Shown here: one piece after another, positions 38,001 to 46,337 of the stretch
Numbering within the stretch: the first letter of the stretch is position 1
Layout of the letters: the number at the start of each line of letters is the position of its first letter
Assembly: GCF_030209175.1 (NCBI RefSeq)
Contig: NZ_JARVSM010000001.1
Span: 558,001 to 622,000, forward strand
Direction: 5' to 3'
Origin: Pseudomonas sp. efr-133-TYG-5
GTDB taxonomy: Bacteria > Pseudomonadota > Gammaproteobacteria > Pseudomonadales > Pseudomonadaceae
DNA length: 64,000 nt
Program-made: the position numbers and the translations under genes
Notes under the pieces: model-generated
The model's input: the letters and a program-made list of their open reading frames with translations, nothing else
The model's database searches: none
Told to the model about the DNA's origin: nothing

Positions 38001-38263
38001 TGCCGCTGCAGAAGCTGTCCGAGACGCTGTTCGGCAAGAACCGCTACAACGCCGCCTCACGGGCGAACAAGATTCACGCGGTGCTGGAACTCGACCCGAC
38101 GCAGTACCCGCCAGGCACGGTGAAGCTTTACAGACTGCGCAGTCCCAAGCTTTCAGAGCACATCTACGTACTGCGCGGCGATATGCAGCAGTTGCAACTG
38201 CGGGTCAAGGCGTCGAAGTTCGGCACCGGCACCACCGCGCTGACCAGGGTCACCGTGCTCTGA
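35054..38263 (+). CDS. DUF6543/dermonecrotic-toxin-like protein with probable C-terminal HYD1-type ADP-ribosyltransferase domain
   Basis: Large protein of 1069 residues without a signal peptide or TM anchor at the N-terminus. The long N-terminal region (about 1-680) resembles the DUF6543 'dermonecrotic toxin' class common in Pseudomonas, with one hydrophobic patch near 680-705 (LIFEAALPLVTGPAAMAGWL). A linker with proline-rich and basic KRKHAPDEAEAPAPARR segments leads to a compact C-terminal domain (about 925-1069) starting RLFHYVNRDKL and containing GLYVTDL. H937, Y974 and D977 fit the His-Tyr-Asp pattern of HYD1-type ADP-ribosyltransferase toxins. Codon use in the first 700 bases is more A+T-rich than in neighbours, suggesting transfer. 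No immunity-like gene follows; the AraC gene abuts it tail to tail. Confidence 0.8.
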   Translation: MLPNTNKFDTQAFIFQQSISKQFADRPTLRSVARTQLQHALDNGLTDQSVPVEQIVITHPLADSAPQQSPLLDEFLSAFSQGRNLALTPAGLGLSVLRPGQAAQSLQLETARVEQTLDALAQTLVQALQTALLEYWQEDADNGMSRWQWFAETLKDACATNINEDLYQSDPELYVSLVQVVNRAGITNHEQINQPLRSRAWLLKVTINNDSGDTSLIYPAVFFNRAAAIVCCQPSGALTVFATVAECFDKVAEELQGRWEIDALACERFEPDADVFDELARVLIDQQMLDLENLWIPIDEMFDSAAQQIEQLTDPLRSVAGKAPQASLPARIDQHLPQWLKQASATDRRAYRHFLSAMAAAYFEWDGATYFSDLQSIRDFTYQALVTQMDKAQQEPVDPDQVELHIKVAHGVIFGSGYVETKRVSLIDAALENLAGLPWGDMQVARRDQQDLPAWMTADNVKALIQAVDIGRVYPAYLQQHLRDNRAEARSRQKLFALHLRNQLPLQALESALKGSHGFDHSGYQTIVALTDASSIFADRQVAIRPLHLRLGPVLNMFVIEALGQPDAPVVLYRPFYTPSLQQYASRAHLQHALATDESLQHSVTPWYHAVVKGTGLLGANEIVHRWEMHLAPPLQDDVFQHLFEANTQALIELADHQSVSDAENRWANFQTLGWLIFEAALPLVTGPAAMAGWLVILAASLKSDLEALGASDGSDKSFAVADLLLNLVAVLMHAGRLSPESAPGAPRAPLGVEPEAFKPIAHDAPPAPLPVRLIEGRRQTVALHPQVDLAATDNAWATPRQRLNPGQQAVLDGFAVQMPAHPGEPVAQGRHKGLYRYQDKWHARVGEQFFRVSVEEGQVLIIDPHDITRPGPFLLADEQGRWAIDTRLRLRGGGKRKHAPDEAEAPAPARRAVADANGFPSVVEEEVTTLPTRLFHYVNRDKLGTFYAQGGAFIDYSPNDAYGRPQRRNVGLYVTDLAPDSMPLQKLSETLFGKNRYNAASRANKIHAVLELDPTQYPPGTVKLYRLRSPKLSEHIYVLRGDMQQLQLRVKASKFGTGTTALTRVTVL

Positions 38264-39319
38264 TCAGGGGCGAATGCCGCGGGCGCGACCGGCCGCCGTG
38301 TCATTGGCGTAATGGCTGAGGATCAGGCTGCGGTAATGCCCCGGGTTGGAGCCCGACCACTTGCGAAAGGCCTTGTAGAACGAACTGGCATCGGCAAACC
38401 CCAGGCGCGTGGCGATCTCGCTGAAACTGATGGCGGGCTCGGCCAGCCAGGTGATCGCCAGTTCCTTGCGCACGCTGTCCTTGAGGCCCTGATACGTCTG
38501 CCCTTCTTCCGCCAGGCGGCGGCGCAGGGTCGAGGCCGACATGCACAGCTGCTGCGCCTGGGCCTCGGTTTCCGGCCACTGCTCGGCGGGCAACTGGCGC
38601 AGGTCCTGCTTGATGCGGCTGGCAAGGCTTTCCGGGTCGCGGTACTTCACCAGAATATTGGCCGGCGCCTGGGCCAGAAAGCGCCGCAGTTCTTCGGCAC
38701 TGCGCTTGATCGGCAGGTCCAGCACCTCGGCGGCGAAGATCATTCGCGTGCGCGGGCGCCCAAAGCGCAGGTTCTCTGAAAACATCACGCGGTAATCGTC
38801 GCAGAATGCCGGCTCCGGGCAGCGCAGTTCGATGGCCAGGATCGGAATCCGCCGCCCGGCCAGCCAACAGGCCACGCCGTGGACGATCATCCAGTAAGTG
38901 AAGTAGGTGAAGGCGCGGCGTGGCTCGGGATCGTCCTCGCGCAGGACGATTTCCGCCAGGCTCTGCTGGTGCAGCAGTTGCGCCGGCATCCGCTCGAGCA
39001 TCAGCGACAGGAAGTCCAGGCCCGTGCTCAGGCCGGCGGCGAGCGTCGGCTGGGCCATGGCGCTGCGGCAGAGAAATTCCAGGCTGCCGGATTTCAGCTT
39101 GCGCGGGTCCATGCCAAAGAACTCGTCATCGCCGCGCCGCGCCAGCAGGCGCCACAACCGCGCGTACTGGCTGGCCGGGACGCGCGCATCGTCGCTGTCG
39201 AGCAACGCCGGATCAATCCCGACCTTGCTCAAGACCTCTGCGGTGGCCGCGCCGCTGGCACAACTCTGCAGCAGCGCCTCACGCACCAGTTGAATGGCGA
39301 TGGTGTCTTTTTCCGACAT
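38264..39319 (-). CDS. AraC-family transcriptional regulator
   Basis: Regulator of 351 residues of the OruR/ArgR-like type with an N-terminal effector domain of the Arabinose_bd class (about 20-210) and a C-terminal AraC HTH domain (about 235-335; ISFSEIATRLGFADASSFYKAFRKWSG). Its stop codon abuts the toxin stop in the shared sequence TGATCA, leaving no gap. It is divergent from the efe operon by about 300 bases, but those genes are more likely Fur-controlled. Its target cannot be read from sequence. Confidence 0.92.
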   Translation of the reverse strand: MSEKDTIAIQLVREALLQSCASGAATAEVLSKVGIDPALLDSDDARVPASQYARLWRLLARRGDDEFFGMDPRKLKSGSLEFLCRSAMAQPTLAAGLSTGLDFLSLMLERMPAQLLHQQSLAEIVLREDDPEPRRAFTYFTYWMIVHGVACWLAGRRIPILAIELRCPEPAFCDDYRVMFSENLRFGRPRTRMIFAAEVLDLPIKRSAEELRRFLAQAPANILVKYRDPESLASRIKQDLRQLPAEQWPETEAQAQQLCMSASTLRRRLAEEGQTYQGLKDSVRKELAITWLAEPAISFSEIATRLGFADASSFYKAFRKWSGSNPGHYRSLILSHYANDTAAGRARGIRP

Positions 39320-39620
39320 GGAGCGCGGCAGATCCTGTGCGAGTTCGAGTGGCGAGCATCTTAACGCAGCTGTCTGGATTCACCACAGGGCCGGGTCGAT
39401 GTCGGCTGTTGCCTGCCGTTTGAGGATGGTTTCACCGGCGTAAGAGATTGCAGCTTCGTTGCACTCGGCAGCGCCTGCAAGGGTGCCAAGACATACGTGT
39501 GAAGGATTGAATTGGCGACTGTTCAGCTGGCGTTCAGGTTTTTGTCAATGAATGTCATGTGAGAATGAGTGTCATTATGTTACAACTTAGCCACCTATCT
39601 AATTGACTCGTGGTTAGCCA
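39320..39620. other. Intergenic region upstream of the efe operon
   Basis: 301 bases without a gene. The right end contains a good Fur-type site (separate entry). The remainder shows no clear hairpin or repeat. Confidence 0.5.
39561..39579. promoter_or_regulatory. Candidate Fur box upstream of efeU
   Basis: GAGAATGAGTGTCATTATG matches 14 of 19 positions of the consensus GATAATGATAATCATTATC, including the outer AAT..ATT inverted repeat. It is 42 bases before the efeU start. This fits iron-repressed expression of the EfeUOB system. Confidence 0.65.
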
Positions 39621-40466
39621 ATGCTCGTTCCCTTCCTGATCATGCTGCGCGAAGGCATTGAAGCCGCGCTGATCGTTGGCATCATCGCCAGCTACCTGCA
39701 ACAGACCGGACGCGGCCAGTGGATGCCGGCGGTGTGGATCGGCGTATTCCTCGCCGCGGCGCTGGCCCTGCTGGTGGGCGGCGGCCTGGAGCTGGTCAGC
39801 GCCGAGTTCCCGCAGAAGCAGCAGGAACTGTTCGAGGGCGTGGTCGGCCTGGTGGCCGTGGGCATCCTCAGCTCGATGGTGTTCTGGATGCGCAAGGTCG
39901 CGCGGTCGATCAAGCACTCGCTGCAAGCCTCCCTCGATCAGGCGCTGACTGCTTCCAGGCACCAGGTCATCGCCCTGATCGCCATGGTGTTTTTCGCCGT
40001 CGCCCGTGAAGGCCTGGAAACGGTGTTCTTCCTGCTCGCGGTGTTCCAGCAGAGCGAAGGCCCGGCGGCCCCCCTCGGGGCGCTGCTCGGCCTGATCCTG
40101 GCGATCGTCGTCGGCTTCCTGATCTACAGCGGCAGCATGCGCCTGAACCTGTCGGCGTTCTTCCGCTGGACCGGTCTGTTCATCCTCGTCGTGGCCGCCG
40201 GGATTCTTGCCAACTCGGTACAGGCGCTGCATGAAGCCGGGGTGTGGAATCACCTGCAAGGCGTGCTGTTCGATTTCAGTGCAACGCTGCCGATGGACGG
40301 CCCGCTGGGCTCGGTACTGGCCGGCATGTTCGGCTACCAGGACGCGCCGACCGTGAGCACCCTCGGCGCCTATCTGATCTATCTGGTGGTGGCGCTGGTG
40401 ATGTTTTTCCTCCCGGCCCCAGCCGCCAAACCCGCCGCGCAAACGAATTCCGTTTCCAGCCAATAA
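39621..40466 (+). CDS. efeU: Ferrous/ferric iron permease EfeU (FTR1 family)
   Basis: Inner membrane iron permease of 281 residues with about seven helices. Both REXXE iron-binding motifs are intact: REGIE (residues 10-14) in the first helix and REGLE (129-133) in the fourth. It imports iron delivered by the periplasmic EfeO/EfeB partners. It is the first gene of a four-gene iron unit, 9 bases before efeO, downstream of a Fur-like box. Confidence 0.95.
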   Translation: MLVPFLIMLREGIEAALIVGIIASYLQQTGRGQWMPAVWIGVFLAAALALLVGGGLELVSAEFPQKQQELFEGVVGLVAVGILSSMVFWMRKVARSIKHSLQASLDQALTASRHQVIALIAMVFFAVAREGLETVFFLLAVFQQSEGPAAPLGALLGLILAIVVGFLIYSGSMRLNLSAFFRWTGLFILVVAAGILANSVQALHEAGVWNHLQGVLFDFSATLPMDGPLGSVLAGMFGYQDAPTVSTLGAYLIYLVVALVMFFLPAPAAKPAAQTNSVSSQ

Positions 40467-40474
40467 GGGCATCC

Positions 40475-41674
40475 ATGTCAAAGCCTAATTCCCCTCAGGC
40501 CTCCCCTCCCCGCGCCTTGCGCTGGGCGGTGGCCGGTTCGGTGGTCGTGATGATCGCCGCCGGTGGCCTGTTCTATTACGCGTCGCAACTGGCAGCCGCC
40601 AAACGCCAGCACAACCGTGACGAAGTGGTGGTCAACATCCACCCGCACAGCTGCGAGCCGAATGAGCTGACTGTCCCGGCCGGCCGCGCCAGTTTCCGTA
40701 TCGTCAACCGCTCCGAGCGGGCGGTGGAATGGGAAATTCTCGATGGCGTGCTGGTGGTCGAAGAGCGCGAGAATATCGCCCCCGGCTTGAGCCAGGTGAT
40801 CAATGCCAACCTGCAGCCGGGTGACTACGCAATCACCTGCGGCCTGCTGAGCAACCCGCGCGGCACCCTGCACGTGACACCAACCGCCGCGTCCGAAGCC
40901 GCCGCCAAGGCCAAGCCGTCGATGGTGGCGTTCGTCGGGCCGCTGTCGGAGTTTCGCGTGTATCTGGCCAGCCAGGGCAGCGCATTGATCAATGCCGTCA
41001 CCGCGCTGAATCAGGCGATTGCCAGCGGTGACCTGGCTCAGGCCCAGGCGCTGTATCTGCCGGCGCGCGCCGCCTATCAACGTCTGGCTCCGGCAGCGCA
41101 ACGCCTGGGCGAACTGGACAACGCGCTCAATGCCCGCGCCGACTACTTCGAAAAACGCGAACAGGATCCGGGCTTTGTCGGGTTCCACCGCGTCGAATAC
41201 GCGCTGTTCCAGCAACGCAATCTCGATGGCCTGGCGCCGGTCGCCGAACGCCTGCTGGCCGATGCCACCCGCCTCAAGCAGCAGTTGCTGGCCCAGTCGC
41301 TGCCGCCGGAGCAACTGGTGAGCATCGTCGTGCGCAACCTCAACACCCTGGCCGACGTGCGCGCCGTCAACGGCGAAGAAGAACGCTACAGCCACAGCGA
41401 CCTCAACGGTTTCGCCGCCAATCAGCAGACCGCGCACAAAGTGGTCGAGCTGCTGCGTCCGCTGCTGAGCAAATCCGCTGCCGACCTGCTGCCGAAAATC
41501 GACAGCGCCCTGGCCGATTTCGACACCACGCTGGACAGCTTCAAGGTCAAGGACGGCTACGCCAGCTACGACAGCGTCAGTGCCGCGCAACGCCAGCAAC
41601 TCGCTGACAAGGCCCAGGCCCTGGCCGACGCCCTCGATGCCATTGATCCCGCCCTCGGCCTCTCCGGCCTGTAA
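40475..41674 (+). CDS. efeO: EfeO: cupredoxin-M75 periplasmic iron-binding protein
   Basis: Protein of 399 residues with an N-terminal hydrophobic signal/anchor ([18 protein letters not shown], about 17-34), a cupredoxin-like domain (about 45-135; [15 protein letters not shown]), and a C-terminal M75 'imelysin' domain (about 150-399) carrying the HxxE motif in [10 protein letters not shown] (H238/E241). EfeO binds and possibly oxidises periplasmic iron and hands it to EfeU. ATG 40475 gives a proper signal region; a longer frame reaching into efeU was rejected. Confidence 0.94.
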   Translation: MSKPNSPQASPPRALRWAVAGSVVVMIAAGGLFYYASQLAAAKRQHNRDEVVVNIHPHSCEPNELTVPAGRASFRIVNRSERAVEWEILDGVLVVEERENIAPGLSQVINANLQPGDYAITCGLLSNPRGTLHVTPTAASEAAAKAKPSMVAFVGPLSEFRVYLASQGSALINAVTALNQAIASGDLAQAQALYLPARAAYQRLAPAAQRLGELDNALNARADYFEKREQDPGFVGFHRVEYALFQQRNLDGLAPVAERLLADATRLKQQLLAQSLPPEQLVSIVVRNLNTLADVRAVNGEEERYSHSDLNGFAANQQTAHKVVELLRPLLSKSAADLLPKIDSALADFDTTLDSFKVKDGYASYDSVSAAQRQQLADKAQALADALDAIDPALGLSGL

Positions 41675-41691
41675 GCAGAAGACGAATAGCG

Positions 41692-42990
41692 ATGAACGAT
41701 TCCGAACACTTCAACCTGCAACGCCGCCGCGTCTTGCTGGGTATGGGCGCCGCCGGCGTGGCGCTGGCCGGCTCGGCCCTGAGCTGCCCGGCGATGGCCG
41801 CCGCCGCCGCACAAGTCACCGAAGCGCCGAGCAGCGACAAGACCGAAGACCGCCACGACTTCCATGGCGTGCACCAGACCGGCATCGTCACCCCGCGCCC
41901 GGCAGCGGGCATGCTGGTTTCGTTCGATGTGCTGGCCAGCGACCGCGAAGACCTCGAACGGCTGTTCCGCACCCTCAACCAGCGCATCGCCTTCCTCATG
42001 CAGGGCGGCCCGGTGGCGCAGATCGATCCCAAGCTGCCGCCGCCGGACTCGGGCATCCTCGGCCCGGTGGTGACACCCGACAACCTGACCATCACCGTCT
42101 CGGTGGGTGAGTCGCTGTTCGACGAACGTTTTGGCCTGACCGCCGCCAAACCCAAGCGTCTGGTGCGCATGGTCGGCTTTCCCAACGATGCGCTGGAAGC
42201 CGATTGCTGCCACGGCGACCTGAGCCTGCAGTTCTGCTCGAACACCGCCGACACCAACATCCATGCCCTGCGCGACATCGTCAAAAACCTGCCCGACCTG
42301 CTGCTGGTGCGTTGGAAGCAGGAAGGCAGCGTACCGCCGCAGGCACCGGCCAAACCGGGCGTGCCGGCCCAATCGGCGCGTAACTTCCTGGGCTTTCGCG
42401 ATGGCTCGGCCAACCCGGACTCCAACGACGCCAAGGTGATGGACAAGATCGTCTGGGTACAACCGGGCAGCGACGAACCCGCGTGGGCCGCGCACGGCAG
42501 TTATCAGGCGGTACGGATCATCCGCAACTTCGTCGAACGCTGGGACCGTACACCCTTGCAGGAACAGGAAAGCATCATCGGCCGGGTGAAAACCACCGGT
42601 GCGCCGATGGGCGCCAGCCATGAAAGCGAAGTGCCGGATTACGCCAAGGATCCGCACGGCAAGCTGACCAAGCTGGATGCGCACATTCGCCTGGCCAACC
42701 CGCGCACCGCTGCCAGCCAGGCCAACCTGATCCTGCGCCGGCCGTTCAACTACTCCAACGGCGTCAACAAGAACGGCCAGCTCGACATGGGCCTGCTGTT
42801 CATCTGCTACCAGGCCGACCTGGAAAAAGGCTTCATCACCGTACAGACCCGCCTCAACGGCGAGCCGCTGGAGGAATACCTCAAGCCGGTCGGCGGCGGG
42901 TACTTCTTCACCCTGCCGGGGGTCACCGACGACCAGGATTTTATCGGTCGCTCGCTGCTCGCGGCCACACAAGCGAAAACCAGCGCATAA
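41692..42990 (+). CDS. efeB: EfeB: Tat-exported DyP-type heme peroxidase
   Basis: Peroxidase of 432 residues. The N-terminus has a Tat signal ([19 protein letters not shown]) for export in folded, heme-loaded form. The DyP signature GFRDGSANP is at 234-242, with D237 as the distal catalytic aspartate. In the Efe system it oxidises ferrous iron or extracts iron from heme in the periplasm. It lies 17 bases after efeO and 34 bases before the EfeM gene. Confidence 0.95.
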   Translation: MNDSEHFNLQRRRVLLGMGAAGVALAGSALSCPAMAAAAAQVTEAPSSDKTEDRHDFHGVHQTGIVTPRPAAGMLVSFDVLASDREDLERLFRTLNQRIAFLMQGGPVAQIDPKLPPPDSGILGPVVTPDNLTITVSVGESLFDERFGLTAAKPKRLVRMVGFPNDALEADCCHGDLSLQFCSNTADTNIHALRDIVKNLPDLLLVRWKQEGSVPPQAPAKPGVPAQSARNFLGFRDGSANPDSNDAKVMDKIVWVQPGSDEPAWAAHGSYQAVRIIRNFVERWDRTPLQEQESIIGRVKTTGAPMGASHESEVPDYAKDPHGKLTKLDAHIRLANPRTAASQANLILRRPFNYSNGVNKNGQLDMGLLFICYQADLEKGFITVQTRLNGEPLEEYLKPVGGGYFFTLPGVTDDQDFIGRSLLAATQAKTSA

Positions 42991-43024
42991 CCCACCATAA
43001 AAATCGCAACAGGAGCCGCCCCAC

Positions 43025-43849
43025 ATGAAAAAGACGCCACTCGCGTTATTGCTGACCCTTGGTTTGCTCAACACCCCGCTGGCCGCGTTTGCCGCGACCG
43101 CGCCGCTGGATCTGGTGGGGCCGGTGTCGGACTACAAGATTTACGTCACCGAGCAACTGGACCAACTGGCCAGCCACACCCAGCAGTTCACCGACGCGGT
43201 GAAGAAAGGCGACCTGGCCACCGCGCAGAAGCTCTACGCGCCGACTCGCGTGTACTACGAGTCGATCGAGCCGATTGCCGAGCTGTTCAGTGATCTCGAT
43301 GCGTCGATCGACTCCCGCGTCGACGACCACGAAAAAGGCGTCAAAGCTGAAGACTTCACCGGTTTCCACCGCATCGAATATTCGCTGTTTTCGGAAAAAA
43401 GCACGCAAGGCCTCGACGCCTTGGCCGACGGTCTGAACAAGGACGTCAAGGACTTGCAGACCCGCGTGGCCGGCCTGACCTTCCCGCCGGAGAAAGTCGT
43501 CGGCGGCGCCGCCGCGCTGCTGGAAGAAGTCGCCGCCACCAAGATTTCCGGTGAGGAAGACCGCTACAGCCACACCGACCTCTACGACTTCCAGGGCAAC
43601 ATCGACGGGGCGAAGAAAATCGTCGACCTGTTCCGTCCGCAGATCGAGAAGCAGGACCAGGCGTTCGTTGCCAAAGTCGACAAGAACTTCGCCACCGTCG
43701 ACAAGATCCTCGCCAAGTACAAGACCAAGGACGGTGGTTTCGAAACCTACGACAAGGTGAAGGATAACGACCGCAAGGCGCTGGTCGGCCCGGTCAATAC
43801 GCTGGCGGAAGACCTGTCCACGTTGCGGGGCAAGCTCGGGCTGAATTGA
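43025..43849 (+). CDS. efeM: EfeM/EfeO-like M75 iron-binding lipoprotein-free periplasmic protein
   Basis: Periplasmic protein of 274 residues with a Sec signal peptide (MKKTPLALLLTLGLLNTPLAAFAA). It consists of only the M75 domain; the cupredoxin part of EfeO is missing. The HxxE motif is intact in GFHRIEYS (H115/E118). This is the EfeM arrangement described in Pseudomonas syringae. Having both EfeO and EfeM in one operon suggests two parallel iron-loading routes to EfeU. Confidence 0.9.
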   Translation: MKKTPLALLLTLGLLNTPLAAFAATAPLDLVGPVSDYKIYVTEQLDQLASHTQQFTDAVKKGDLATAQKLYAPTRVYYESIEPIAELFSDLDASIDSRVDDHEKGVKAEDFTGFHRIEYSLFSEKSTQGLDALADGLNKDVKDLQTRVAGLTFPPEKVVGGAAALLEEVAATKISGEEDRYSHTDLYDFQGNIDGAKKIVDLFRPQIEKQDQAFVAKVDKNFATVDKILAKYKTKDGGFETYDKVKDNDRKALVGPVNTLAEDLSTLRGKLGLN

Positions 43850-43876
43850 GTTTTTTCAGCGTCTGAGCAGACCCCA

Positions 43877-44107
43877 TCGCTGGCAAGCCAGCTCCCACAG
43901 TGTTTTTTGGCGTACACACTATTCGTGAATGATCGAGAACGCGGTGGGAGCTGGCTTGCCAGCTCCCACCTTGTTTTTTGGCGTACACACTATTTGTGAA
44001 TGATCGAGAACACGGGTGGCAGCCGGTTTGCCAGCTCCCACAATGTTTATTGGTGTACACACTATTTGTGAATGACCGAGAACATTGTGGGAGCTGGCTT
44101 GCCAGCG
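43877..44107. repeat. Tandem repeat of three ~71-bp units with REP-like hairpins
   Basis: The core GTACACACTATTTGTGAAT plus GATCGAGAAC occurs at 43912-43940, 43983-44011 and 44055-44083 (periods 71 and 72). Each core is followed by a GGGAGCTGGCTTGCCAGCTCCC palindrome, and a fourth palindrome precedes the first core. The array fills the space between the convergent efeM and pssA genes. A related single hairpin is at 48218-48240. Confidence 0.85.
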
Positions 44108-44125
44108 AAGGCATTTTCAGCGGCG

Positions 44126-45469
44126 CTAGAGAATCCGGTAGAGCAAGCGCTCGATCCGCACCCGACTGACGCGCTTGAGGAACTTGGCCACTCCTGCCGG
44201 GTAGTTCGGCAAGGTTTCCAGGTCCTGGAAATGCGCGATCCGCGTGGTGTGCGCAAAAATATTCTGCAACTCCTGCTGCCGCGGTTGCAGCCACTCGCCT
44301 TGCGGATCATCGATCAGCAGCGCGTTTTCCAGGTCGAGGCGGAATGCACGCGGATTGAGGTTGTTGCCGGTCAGCAAGGTGTAGCGCTGATCGATCCACA
44401 TACCCTTGAGGTGGTAGCTGTTGTCGCCCTCGCGCCACAGGTGCAGGTTCAACTGGCCGCTGTCGATGTTGCGCTGATGACGCTTGGCGAAACGGCGCAG
44501 GCTGATCTCATACAGATACGGCAGCGCCGCGATCACCTTGAACGGCTCGCTCGGCGGAATGTAGAAATCGTTGGCGGTCTTGTCGCCGACCACGATGTCG
44601 ATTTTCACCCCACGGGCCAGCGCCCGATTGATCTCGCGGATCACGCCCAGCGGTAGGTTGAAGTACGGCGTGCAGATGGTCAGCTGCTTCTGGGCGCTGG
44701 CGATCAGCTCGAGAATCACCCGGTTCAACGGGTTGTTCTTGCCCACGCCCAGCAACGGGCTGACCGACAGGCCCGTGTGCGCGATGCTGCCGGCACTGGT
44801 GTCGTACGCCGCGTATTTGAGCCGACTGCGCAGGTCGCCGATGTCGTTGCGCAGGCTGCGGGTGGTCGGCAGGTTAGGCAAATCGAGACGATGCACGGCC
44901 TTGGACTCGATCAGCCCGTGCTTGACCAGGTGATGCATCGAGTCTGCCAGTTCCCGGCTGTTGAGCAGGTGATAGCGGTCGAAGCGGTACTTGTCGAACT
45001 TGTGCAGGTAGACGTTGTTCAGGCTGGCGCCGCTGTAGACCACGCAATCGTCGATGACGAAGCCTTTCAAGTGCAGCACGCCGAACAGCTCGCGAGTCTG
45101 CACCGGCACGCCATAGATCGGCACTTCGCTCTGGTGCGTGCGGGTCATCTCCTGATACCACGCCGAGTTGCCCGGCTGCTTGCCGGCACCGATCAGTCCG
45201 CGCTGCGCGCGCAGCCAGTCGACCACCACCGCAATCTCGAGCTCGGGGCGCTTGAGTTTGGCGGCGTGCAAGGCATCGAGGATTTCCTGACCGGCCTCGT
45301 CATGCTGCAAATACAGCGCAACGATGTAGATGCGCTGGGTCGCACTGGCGATTTTTTCCAGCAGGCAACGACGGAACTCGGCGGCGCCGGACAGAATGGT
45401 CACGGCTTCGGCGGTCAGCGGAAAGCTGCGCAGCTTGGGCAGCAGAGAGCGTTTGAAAAGCAACGGCAT
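44126..45469 (-). CDS. pssA: CDP-diacylglycerol-serine O-phosphatidyltransferase (PssA)
   Basis: Phospholipase-D superfamily protein of 447 residues, close to enteric PssA (451). It makes phosphatidylserine from CDP-diacylglycerol and serine on the way to phosphatidylethanolamine. Two HKD-type motifs are present: LHLKGFVIDDCVVYSGASLN near residue 133 and YHLKGMWIDQRYTLLTGNNL near residue 355. The C-terminus is basic (FLKRVSRVRIERLLYRIL), suited to peripheral membrane binding. The gene stands alone, convergent with the efe operon. Confidence 0.93.
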   Translation of the reverse strand: MPLLFKRSLLPKLRSFPLTAEAVTILSGAAEFRRCLLEKIASATQRIYIVALYLQHDEAGQEILDALHAAKLKRPELEIAVVVDWLRAQRGLIGAGKQPGNSAWYQEMTRTHQSEVPIYGVPVQTRELFGVLHLKGFVIDDCVVYSGASLNNVYLHKFDKYRFDRYHLLNSRELADSMHHLVKHGLIESKAVHRLDLPNLPTTRSLRNDIGDLRSRLKYAAYDTSAGSIAHTGLSVSPLLGVGKNNPLNRVILELIASAQKQLTICTPYFNLPLGVIREINRALARGVKIDIVVGDKTANDFYIPPSEPFKVIAALPYLYEISLRRFAKRHQRNIDSGQLNLHLWREGDNSYHLKGMWIDQRYTLLTGNNLNPRAFRLDLENALLIDDPQGEWLQPRQQELQNIFAHTTRIAHFQDLETLPNYPAGVAKFLKRVSRVRIERLLYRIL

Positions 45470-45561
45470 AGGGCTCGCAATGGGTCGAATCCGAAGAACC
45501 CGAGAGCTTACACCATCAACTCGTTCGGGTCTTGTGAGTGTCCGTAATCACTTGCCTGATC

Positions 45562-45666
45562 GTGCCCACGCTCTGCGTGGGCACGCCTCAGGGGCGCCCT
45601 GCATTCCAACTCTGGAACGGACGCGGAGCGTCCCCGGCTGTGTTCCCACACAGAAAGCGGGAACAC
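45562..45666. repeat. Pseudomonas-type intergenic hairpins upstream of the TetR gene
   Basis: GTGCCCACGCTCTGCGTGGGCAC is a perfect palindromic hairpin at 45562-45584, followed by a GGACGCGGAGCGTCC hairpin near 45620. This 'CACGCTCTGCGTGG ... GGACGCGGAGCGTCC' pair is a recurrent intergenic repeat type in pseudomonads. Confidence 0.65.
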
Positions 45667-45681
45667 TCAGAAAATAATTGC

Positions 45682-45710
45682 TTGACCAAGGAGAACGATC
45701 GTTCTACTGT
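45682..45710 (+). promoter_or_regulatory. Promoter with GAACGATCGTTC operator in the spacer
   Basis: TTGACC and TACTGT form a -35/-10 pair with exactly 17 bases between. The perfect 12-base palindrome GAACGATCGTTC (45693-45704) fills the spacer. This is the typical layout of an autorepressed TetR gene. The -10 ends 7 bases before the ATG at 45718, so the transcript would start at or next to the start codon. Confidence 0.65.
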
Positions 45711-45717
45711 TCGCCAC

Positions 45718-46281
45718 ATGAACGAAATCACTGACACCTCGACCCGCGACATCATTCTGGATGTCACCGAAAAGTTGATCTACAAAAGTGGCATCGCCGC
45801 CACCGGCATGGATCTTCTGGTGAAAACCGCCGGCGTTTCCAGAAAAAGCATTTACCGCTACTTCGCCAGCAAGGAGGAGCTGACAGTCGCCGCCCTGCAG
45901 CGCCGCGACGTGCGCTGGATGAACTGGTATCGCAGTGCGGTAGACCAGGCCGAAACACCGGCCGAACGTCTGCTGAACCTGTTTACCGTGCTCAAGGAGT
46001 GGTTCGCCTCGGAAGGTTTCCGCGGCTGTGCCTTCATCAATACCAGCGGCGAAACCGGCGACCCGGAAGATCCGGTACGCCAGGTCGCCAAAGACCACAA
46101 ACAGAAGCTGCTCGACTACGTGTGCGAGCTGTGTACCGAACATGGCGCCGAGGATCCGCAATTGCTCGCCAGGCAACTGCTGATCCTGATCGATGGTGCC
46201 ATTACCGTAGCGCTTGTGATGGGTGATCACAGTGCCGCCGATAATGCGCAATGCATGGCGCGAAAGTTATTGGACCTGTAA
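45718..46281 (+). CDS. TetR-family transcriptional regulator
   Basis: Repressor of 187 residues with an N-terminal TetR HTH (about 10-55; [26 protein letters not shown]) and a C-terminal ligand domain. It is preceded by a palindrome placed between the -35 and -10 boxes, pointing to autoregulation. No ribosome site lies upstream of the ATG, and the predicted transcription start coincides with it, so the mRNA may be leaderless. The DUF1348 gene follows after 56 bases, probably in the same transcript and under the same repressor. Confidence 0.92.
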   Translation: MNEITDTSTRDIILDVTEKLIYKSGIAATGMDLLVKTAGVSRKSIYRYFASKEELTVAALQRRDVRWMNWYRSAVDQAETPAERLLNLFTVLKEWFASEGFRGCAFINTSGETGDPEDPVRQVAKDHKQKLLDYVCELCTEHGAEDPQLLARQLLILIDGAITVALVMGDHSAADNAQCMARKLLDL

Positions 46282-46337
46282 ACGCCTCAATAAGCCTGAC
46301 TCGTTGTTCAATCGTTAACTTGACCGGGAGACAAAAC

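Noticed and set aside
43877..44107. CRISPR array
   Set aside because: The spaced 29-base cores superficially resemble CRISPR repeats, but the intervening sequences are all the same REP palindrome rather than unique spacers, and no cas genes are present.
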